Shown piece by piece: positions 58,249 to 64,000 of a stretch of DNA of 64,000 bases. This DNA comes from Streptomyces sp. NRRL S-87 (GTDB taxonomy: Bacteria > Actinomycetota > Actinomycetes > Streptomycetales > Streptomycetaceae), in contig NZ_JOGB01000001.1 of assembly GCF_000719335.1 (NCBI RefSeq), positions 1-64,000 on the forward strand, given 5' to 3'. Every line of letters begins with the position of its first letter. Positions within the stretch are counted from its first letter, which is position 1. The position numbers were made by a program, and so were the translations under genes. Below the pieces are notes generated by a model that saw only the letters and a program-made list of their open reading frames with translations, made no database searches and was not told the origin of the DNA.

Positions 58249-61200
58249 TCACGCGGCGTCCAGGGCGCATTCGGCCCAGATGACCTTGCCCTGCGGGGTG
58301 TAGCGGGTGCCCCACGACTGGGCGAGCTGCGCGACCAGGAAGAGGCCGCGTCCGCCCTCGTCGGTGCTCGCGGACCGGCGCAGGTGCGGGGCGGTACTGC
58401 TGCCGTCGGACACCTCGCAGACCAGGGTGCGGTCGAGGACCAGGCGCACCTGGATCGGCTCGTTGCCGTACCGGATCGCGTTCGTGGCCAGCTCGCTCAG
58501 CATCAGCTCGGCGGCGAACGAGAGTTCCTCCAGGCCCCATTCGGCCAGTCGGCGGGTGACGGCGGCGCGGACCTCGCCGACCCGCGCCGGGTCGGCGGGC
58601 AGGTCCCAGGAGGCGATCCGGTCGGCGGGCACGGCGTGGGTGCGGGCGACCAGCAGGGCGATGTCGTCGGCCGGGTGCTCGGGTGCGAGCGCCTCCATGA
58701 CCGCCCCGCAGGTCTCCTCGGGCGTCCGGTCCGGGTGGCCCAGGACGGTGCGCAGCTGGTCGAGGGCGACGTCGATGTCGCGGTGGCGGTCCTCGACGAG
58801 TCCGTCGGTGTAGAGGACCAGCGTGCTGTCGGCGGGCAGCACGAACTCCGCCGTCTCGAACGGCAGGCCGCCCAGGCCGAGCGGCGGACCGGCGGGCAGG
58901 TCGGGGAAGGTGACGCTGCCGTCGGGACGGACGACGGCCGGCGGGAGGTGGCCGGCCCGCGCCATGGTGCACTGCCGGGTGGTGGGGTCGTAGACGGCGT
59001 ACAGGCAGGTGGCGCCGACGATCCCGGTGCTGCCGTCGGCCTCGTCCCCGCCCTCCTCCCGGTCCAGGCGCACCAGCAGGTTGTCGAGGTGCGTGAGCAG
59101 CTCGTCGGGGGCGAGCTCGAGTTCGGCGAAGTTCCGCGCGGCCGTCCGCAGCCGTCCCATGGTCGCCGCCGCGTGCAGGCCGTGGCCGACGACGTCGCCC
59201 ACGAGGAGCGCGACGCGGGTGCCCGACAGCGGGATCACGTCGAACCAGTCGCCGCCCACGCCGGACTCGGCGGGCAGGTACCGGTGGGCGACCTCGACCG
59301 CGCCCAGTTCGGGCAGGCCGCGCGGGAGGAGGCTGCGCTGCAGGGCGAGGGCCAGGGTGTGCTCGCGGGTGTAGCAGCGGGCGTTGTCGATGGACAGGGC
59401 GGCGCGGGCCGCGAGCTCCTGCGCCAGCCGGCTGTCGTCCTCCCCGTACGGGGCCGGGTCCTGCGAGCGGTAGAAGCTCACGACACCCAGCAGTACGCCG
59501 CGGGCGAAGAGCGGGACGGCGATGAGCGAGTGCACACCGTGGTCCAGGACCTGCTGCGAGCGCTCGGGGCTCTGGGCGAACCAGCCGGCCGCGGCCGCCA
59601 GTTCGGGCTCGAGGACGGCCCGTCCGCTGCTCAGGGCGCGCATGTGGACGGTCCCGGTGTGGAAGTCCAGGGCCTCGCCGACGGGGAAGAACGGGCAGTC
59701 GTCGCGGATGCCGTGCACCACCGTGCGGTGCAGGCCGGTCCCGGGCTCGCCGGCCTCGTCGCCGCGCAGCACGGCCTCGGGCAGGTCGACGGTGACGTAG
59801 TCGGCCAGGCCCGGCACCGCCAGCTCGGCCAGCTCCCAGGCGGTGCGGTCCACGTCCAGGGTGGTGCCGATCCGGGTGCTGGCCTCGGCCAGCAGCTCCA
59901 GGCGCCGCCGTGCCTCGATGGCGTACCGGCCGACCGCCGGCTCTCCCACCAGCACCAGGCCGCGGACAGTGGACCCGGAGTCGGACCCGGAGCCGGACCC
60001 GGGGTCGGATCCAGAGCCGGACCCAGGGCCGGACCCCGACCTGGACCCGGGGTCGGCGCCGGGCGGGTCCGGGAGGGCTGCCCCGGCGTCGGCGGGCGGT
60101 GCGGCGGCCACGTGCGGTGCGGCGGCCGCGTGCGGCACCGCGGTCGCGGGCAGTGCGTCGCCGGACGTCGAAGCGGCCGGCGCGACGGCGGGCGGTCCGG
60201 GGCGCGAGACCGCGAGGCGGTGGACCGCCGGGTTGTCGCTGCTGAGCAGGGCCTCGACGACCACGCCCGACACGCCGGACGGGCTGGTGACGGGGTGGCT
60301 CAGCAGGGTGGCCTCGCGGCCGTGCGGGAGGGCCACTCCCACCGCGCCCCGCCGGGCCGTGGAGATCAGCTCGGTCGCCTTCTCCTTGAGGATCGCCCGG
60401 TCGTGCGGATCCAGCTCCAGGTCCACGAGGTGGTGGTCGGGATCCTCGGACCGCCCGGGGCCGGCCATCCGGTCCGGGCCGAGCAGGTGCGCCGCGCCGG
60501 CCCCGTTCGCCACGGGCGCGCCCGGGCGGACGTACCGCTCGGCGTCGAGGTACGCGTGCAGCAGCGCGCGTTCGCGCGCCGAGCTCTGCTCCACCAGCCG
60601 GTGCTCGATCGCCGCCGCCGCCCGCTGCAGCAGGTCCGACAGGGCCGGGCGCTCGTAGGCGTACGGGTAGCCGAAGCACAGGACGCCCAGGATGTGCCCG
60701 CTGAGCTGGTCGCGGATGGGGACGGCGCAGCAGGCGTTCGCCTGGCCGCGCTCGGCGAAGTGCTCGGCCCCGTAGACCCGGATGAGGCGCCGCTCGGCCA
60801 GGGCGAGCCCGATGCCGTTGGTCCCGGCGTACCGCTCGGCGAAGACGAAGCCCGGCACGCTCTGGACCGGTGGCAGGCTCCGGGCGAGGGAGGGCTCGCC
60901 GAAGCGGCGCTCCAGTACGGTGCCCGCGGCGTCGGCGACCGAGATGTTCATCCGGCTGCCCGAGAACCGGGACTCCAGATGGTCGAGCACGGGCCGGGCG
61001 GCCCGGACGAGCCGGCCGTCGCGGTCGAAGTCGTCCCGGTAGGGCAGCTCGGCACCGTCCGGGGACAGCCCCAGCAGCCGGCAGCGCTGCCACGAGTCGA
61101 GGATGGAACCCCGCACCCCCGTCGCGACCGGTTCGCCCACCAGGAACCGTTCACGGGAGCGTGCGGGGCCGATCCGGTCTCCCGTGACGCCCATCTGCAT
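58249..61200 (-). CDS. Multidomain GAF/SpoIIE phosphatase/anti-sigma-like ATPase protein
   Basis: The 983 residues comprise an N-terminal GAF-type region with GYAGTNGIGLALAERRLIRVYGAEHF, as found in sigma-54 activator-like proteins; a Ser/Gly/Asp/Pro-rich repeat linker (about 395-420); a second GAF domain (about 435-585); a SpoIIE PP2C phosphatase (about 605-800); and a C-terminal RsbW/HATPase domain (about 830-980) with LMLSELATNAIRYGNEPI and DEGGRGLFLVAQLAQSWG. Such proteins control stress sigma factors through anti-anti-sigma phosphorylation. The ATG at 61200 follows AGGGGAAG; a GTG three bases earlier is also in frame. Confidence 0.87.
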   Translation of the reverse strand: MQMGVTGDRIGPARSRERFLVGEPVATGVRGSILDSWQRCRLLGLSPDGAELPYRDDFDRDGRLVRAARPVLDHLESRFSGSRMNISVADAAGTVLERRFGEPSLARSLPPVQSVPGFVFAERYAGTNGIGLALAERRLIRVYGAEHFAERGQANACCAVPIRDQLSGHILGVLCFGYPYAYERPALSDLLQRAAAAIEHRLVEQSSARERALLHAYLDAERYVRPGAPVANGAGAAHLLGPDRMAGPGRSEDPDHHLVDLELDPHDRAILKEKATELISTARRGAVGVALPHGREATLLSHPVTSPSGVSGVVVEALLSSDNPAVHRLAVSRPGPPAVAPAASTSGDALPATAVPHAAAAPHVAAAPPADAGAALPDPPGADPGSRSGSGPGSGSGSDPGSGSGSDSGSTVRGLVLVGEPAVGRYAIEARRRLELLAEASTRIGTTLDVDRTAWELAELAVPGLADYVTVDLPEAVLRGDEAGEPGTGLHRTVVHGIRDDCPFFPVGEALDFHTGTVHMRALSSGRAVLEPELAAAAGWFAQSPERSQQVLDHGVHSLIAVPLFARGVLLGVVSFYRSQDPAPYGEDDSRLAQELAARAALSIDNARCYTREHTLALALQRSLLPRGLPELGAVEVAHRYLPAESGVGGDWFDVIPLSGTRVALLVGDVVGHGLHAAATMGRLRTAARNFAELELAPDELLTHLDNLLVRLDREEGGDEADGSTGIVGATCLYAVYDPTTRQCTMARAGHLPPAVVRPDGSVTFPDLPAGPPLGLGGLPFETAEFVLPADSTLVLYTDGLVEDRHRDIDVALDQLRTVLGHPDRTPEETCGAVMEALAPEHPADDIALLVARTHAVPADRIASWDLPADPARVGEVRAAVTRRLAEWGLEELSFAAELMLSELATNAIRYGNEPIQVRLVLDRTLVCEVSDGSSTAPHLRRSASTDEGGRGLFLVAQLAQSWGTRYTPQGKVIWAECALDAA

Positions 61201-61297
61201 CACTTCCCCTGGGCGGTGTGCCCCTCGAGGATGTCCTGGTCCGTGTGGTGTCGTTGAAAGCAGTGCGTTTTGAGTATATTCCGGGTGATTTACGGGT

Positions 61298-62239
61298 TCA
61301 CAGGACGGCGACCGGATTGACCGGCGACCCCGTCCCGCCGGGGACGACGAGCGGGGCCACGACGATCATGAACTCGTAGCGCCCCGCCACGGCGCACGCG
61401 GCGGACAGTTCCTCCAGGTCCAGGTTGTCCAGCAGCGGCACCCCCATGGCCGCCACCGCCAGGGCGTGCACGGGGGAGTGCACCCCCTCCACGGGTGACG
61501 GCCGTACGTCGCTGTCCCCGTCCGCGCCGAGCAGGCCGATCCCGCGCTCGCCCAGCAGCGGCATCGCGTCCACGGCGAAGCCCGCGCTCGCCGTGCCGAC
61601 GTCCCACGGGCCCAGCGCGCGCCGCCGCCGGAACCGGCCCGTGCGCAGCAGCACGGCGCAGCCCTCGTCGACGGCGGCGCCGAGCGCCCGCTCGGCCGCC
61701 ACCACGTCCGCCGCCCCCACCGCCCGGCCCGGCTCCAGCCAGTCGGTCCCGAGGACGGCCGGGAGGTCGAGGAGCACGCCCTTGGCGACCAGCGGGCCGA
61801 GGGCCGCCACCGAGCCGAACCGGACGCCGTCGGCGCCCACGCAGGCGCGGGCCGGCCGCCCGTCGTAGAGCCGCCCCCGGTAGGCGACGTGCGCCAGCGC
61901 GTCGAGGTGGGTGACGGCCTTGCCGTGGTAGTCGGCGCCCAGGAAGTCCTTGTGGGTGGCCGGTTCCGGGGGCTCCACGTCGCCGAGGTCGGACATGTAG
62001 TGCAGGGCGGGCCGGGGGTTGTCCGGCCCGGGCCGGGTGTTCCAGGGGAGTCCCAGGGGCACCGCCGTACCGTCGCGGACCAGGCCGGCGGCCCGCCGGA
62101 CGCGCTCCGGGGTCGCCAGGTTCCACGCGCCCCGGTCGGCGTGGCTCCACCGGCCCCACGTGCGCACGGACGCGAAGAGGGCGTCGAACTCGACGCGGGA
62201 GGTCCGCCGGGCCTCCGGCGGATCGGTGCTCTCGGTCAT
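61298..62239 (-). CDS. Cyclase-family (kynurenine formamidase-like) hydrolase
   Basis: This 313-residue protein belongs to the putative cyclase family with the metal motif KAVTHLDALAH (family HxGTHxDxPxH, here partly altered), preceded by DYHG. It also has GVLLDLPAVLG and a late GVHSPVHALAVAAMGVPLLDNLDLEEL. Family members hydrolyse or form amides and lactones; the substrate is not evident. CCGGAGGCC gives a good ribosome site before the ATG. It is divergent from the SpoIIE membrane phosphatase gene. Confidence 0.83.
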   Translation of the reverse strand: MTESTDPPEARRTSRVEFDALFASVRTWGRWSHADRGAWNLATPERVRRAAGLVRDGTAVPLGLPWNTRPGPDNPRPALHYMSDLGDVEPPEPATHKDFLGADYHGKAVTHLDALAHVAYRGRLYDGRPARACVGADGVRFGSVAALGPLVAKGVLLDLPAVLGTDWLEPGRAVGAADVVAAERALGAAVDEGCAVLLRTGRFRRRRALGPWDVGTASAGFAVDAMPLLGERGIGLLGADGDSDVRPSPVEGVHSPVHALAVAAMGVPLLDNLDLEELSAACAVAGRYEFMIVVAPLVVPGGTGSPVNPVAVL

Positions 62240-62466
62240 GCGGGCCTCCGGACTCGGCACGGCGCGGTCGGGGCGGCCGCGCCGTGCCCGCATCCCTACC
62301 CGGTCCCGGGCGCGGGCGGACGGTACCGGGGACCCCGTGCCCCGATCGGTGCCCGGGCCGGCCCCCCTCGGTCCCCGGGCCGGTGCTGCGGCCGTGCCCC
62401 GGGCCGGTGCCGCGATCGTGCCCCGATGAGTGGCGGCCGTACGCCCGTACGAGGCAGGCTGTAGTC

Positions 62467-63639
62467 ATGAGAGCGGCCCTGCGCTCGCCTTCGGGACCGG
62501 GAGCCGGCGGCCACCACCAGGTCCTCTTCGTCCTCGCGGAGTGCGTGCCCTTCGCGATCGCGCTGCTGGTGCTCGTCATCGAGCTCACGCCGGCCCATGT
62601 CATCTACACCGGCCCCCTGCTCGTGGCGACTCCGGCCCTCGCGGCGGTCACGATGGGCCCCGGAGGCACCCTCGCGGCGGCGGGCGTGGCGGTCGCCGTC
62701 AGCGTGGTCACCGCCACCCACAACAACGCCTGGGGCGGCCAGCAGGTCTACACGAACTTCCTCGCCCTGTTCCTCGTGTCCACCGCCGGCTACCTGACCA
62801 GCCGCGCCGCCCGGACCCGCCGGGACAGCGAGCTCAACCAGGTGCGCCGGATCGCCACCGCCGCGCAGGAGGTCCTGCTGCGCCCGGTGCCGGCCAGGCT
62901 GGGCCCGGTCCGTGCGGCCAGCCTGTACCTCGCGGCCGAGACCGGGGCGCAGATCGGCGGCGACCTGTACGACGCGGTCCAGACCCGGTACGGCGTGCGG
63001 CTGATCGTCGGGGACGTACGGGGCAAGGGCCTGCCCGCGGTCCGGGCCGCGGCCGTCGTGCTGGGCGCGTTCCGGGAGGCCGTGCACTACGAGGAGGACC
63101 TGGTGGAGGTGGTCAACCACTGCGGAGCGGCCCTGCGGCGGGACGCCGCCCTCGCGAGCGCCGGCGGCGAGGACGCGTACCAGGAGGCCTTCGTGACCGC
63201 GCTCGTCGCCCAGATCCCCGACGGCCCGGACATCGAGCTCGTCAACCGGGGCCATCCGGCGCCGCTGCTGCTGCGCAACGGGGCGGTGCGGTCCCTGCAG
63301 CCCAGCAGCCCGCTGCCGCCGCTCGGCCTGGAGGAGTTCATCACCGGCCCGCCGGGCCGGATGGACAGCTACCCCTTCGCCCCGGGCGACCGGCTGCTGC
63401 TGCACACGGACGGCGTCGTCGAAGCCCGCGACCGCGACCGGGGCTTCTTCGACCTTCCCGAGGCCATGGCGACGATGCACGGCCACACCCGCACGGCGTT
63501 CCTGGAAGCCCTGCGGCAGGCCCTGCTCCACCACACCCAGGGCTCGCTGGCGGACGACGTGGCCCTCGTCCTCGTCGACCGCGTGGCGGCCGGGGAGCGC
63601 CGGGAGGACGGCCACGGGCACGGGCGGGACGCCTCCTGA
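62467..63639 (+). CDS. Membrane SpoIIE-type serine phosphatase
   Basis: This 390-residue protein has several N-terminal transmembrane helices (about 18-115) and a cytoplasmic PP2C/SpoIIE domain with GGDLYDAVQTRYGVRLIVGDVRGKG (GGD and GDVRGKG metal-binding signatures), LVNRGHPAPLLL, LLLHTDGVVEARDRDRGFFD and DDVALVLVDR. It would dephosphorylate an anti-anti-sigma protein in response to a membrane signal. No HATPase domain is present, unlike its neighbour at 58249. Confidence 0.88.
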   Translation: MRAALRSPSGPGAGGHHQVLFVLAECVPFAIALLVLVIELTPAHVIYTGPLLVATPALAAVTMGPGGTLAAAGVAVAVSVVTATHNNAWGGQQVYTNFLALFLVSTAGYLTSRAARTRRDSELNQVRRIATAAQEVLLRPVPARLGPVRAASLYLAAETGAQIGGDLYDAVQTRYGVRLIVGDVRGKGLPAVRAAAVVLGAFREAVHYEEDLVEVVNHCGAALRRDAALASAGGEDAYQEAFVTALVAQIPDGPDIELVNRGHPAPLLLRNGAVRSLQPSSPLPPLGLEEFITGPPGRMDSYPFAPGDRLLLHTDGVVEARDRDRGFFDLPEAMATMHGHTRTAFLEALRQALLHHTQGSLADDVALVLVDRVAAGERREDGHGHGRDAS

Positions 63640-63678
63640 GCGTGTCGGAGCCCCTCCCGAGGGCTGTCCGGAGCCCTG

Positions 63679-64000
63679 CTACCGGCGCGGGCGCAGGCCC
63701 AGGGCCAGCAGCAGCCCCGCGCCCGCGACGGCGGCACCGGCGGTGAACCCGGCGCCCATCGCGTCCGCGGGGACGGTGTACCCCGACGAGGCCGTGGCCA
63801 GCAGCGCGATGCCCAGGCAGCCGCCCACCGCCTGGAGGGCGCCGAGGACGCTGCCGGCCTGCCCCAGCTCGTCCGGGCGCAGCCCCGAGGTGGCCAGGAC
63901 GGTCGCCGGGACGGCGCAGAAGGCCGTGCCCGCGCCCAGCAGCACCAGTGACGGCAGCACGGCGGAGGCGTAGTCGCCGGCCGGCTCCAGGAACGCCAGC
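63679..64000 (-). CDS. MFS drug-exporter type transporter, C-terminal part
   Basis: The leftward reading frame ends at 63679 and continues beyond the window edge. Visible residues LAFLEPAGDYASAVLPSLVLLGAGTAF are followed by VPATVLATSGLRPDELGQAGSVLGALQAVGGCLGIALL and two more helices ending in GLRPRR. This fits the C-terminal helices of DHA2-type (EmrB/QacA-like) MFS exporters. Confidence 0.75.
   Translation of the reverse strand, partial: LAFLEPAGDYASAVLPSLVLLGAGTAFCAVPATVLATSGLRPDELGQAGSVLGALQAVGGCLGIALLATASSGYTVPADAMGAGFTAGAAVAGAGLLLALGLRPRR

Overview
The window is very GC-rich (long gene runs with C or G in almost every third codon position), with tightly packed genes, many GTG starts, ATGA/GTGA stop-start overlaps, secreted proteins with long Ala-rich signal peptides and several SpoIIE-type phosphatases. 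All of this points to a Streptomyces or close relative. Everything below was read from the sequence; no database search was run.

Bases 1-20880 look like one biosynthetic gene cluster. It opens with the tail of a SAM synthetase gene (metK) and a complete route from methylthioadenosine (MTA) towards methionine: a fused mtnA-mtnB, mtnD, mtnC and mtnP. These run, mostly with 4-base overlaps, into a free-standing adenylation domain whose pocket residues read as a threonine code, an alpha/beta hydrolase, and a carrier-protein-condensation didomain. A convergent ATP-grasp ligase follows. A second rightward block then holds a SAM-binding protein of methyltransferase fold, an unrecognised 413-residue protein, two related bicupins around a small 4-oxalocrotonate-tautomerase-like protein, an asparagine-synthetase-like amidotransferase, a PrpF-like isomerase, an acyl-CoA-dehydrogenase-like flavoprotein, a dihydroorotase/allantoinase-like amidohydrolase, a flavin reductase and an FAD monooxygenase-like protein. 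The MTA recycling genes suggest that the cluster's one SAM-dependent enzyme releases MTA (aminocarboxypropyl chemistry, for example azetidine-2-carboxylate formation) rather than S-adenosylhomocysteine. That is the most interesting idea here. No dedicated regulator or exporter gene is seen in this stretch.

Bases 21000-28500 hold ordinary genes: a hypothetical protein, a hotdog-fold protein, an I36-like secreted protein, a PucR-type regulator divergent from a secreted lipase, a four-EF-hand protein, and a flavoprotein joining a receiver-like domain to a thioredoxin-reductase-like core. Bases 28805-34347 carry a second peptide-making locus: a Pls-like single-module synthetase (adenylation, carrier, membrane and hexapeptide-repeat regions) with a lysine-type code, next to an M1-family metallopeptidase. 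This is the arrangement of epsilon-poly-lysine-like loci. A DyP-type peroxidase with a lectin-like tail follows.

Bases 36619-44771 are an ABC export/lipoprotein-type system (two ATPases, two large FtsX-like permeases). Bases 45052-46448 encode small secreted proteins, including a tandemly duplicated four-cysteine pair. Then come a metallo-beta-lactamase-fold hydrolase, a SLOG-like protein, a two-component system divergent from an MMPL transporter and a DUF2993-like protein, a sugar-type ABC importer, a multidomain GAF/SpoIIE/ATPase protein, a cyclase-family hydrolase, a membrane SpoIIE phosphatase, and the end of an MFS exporter cut by the window edge.
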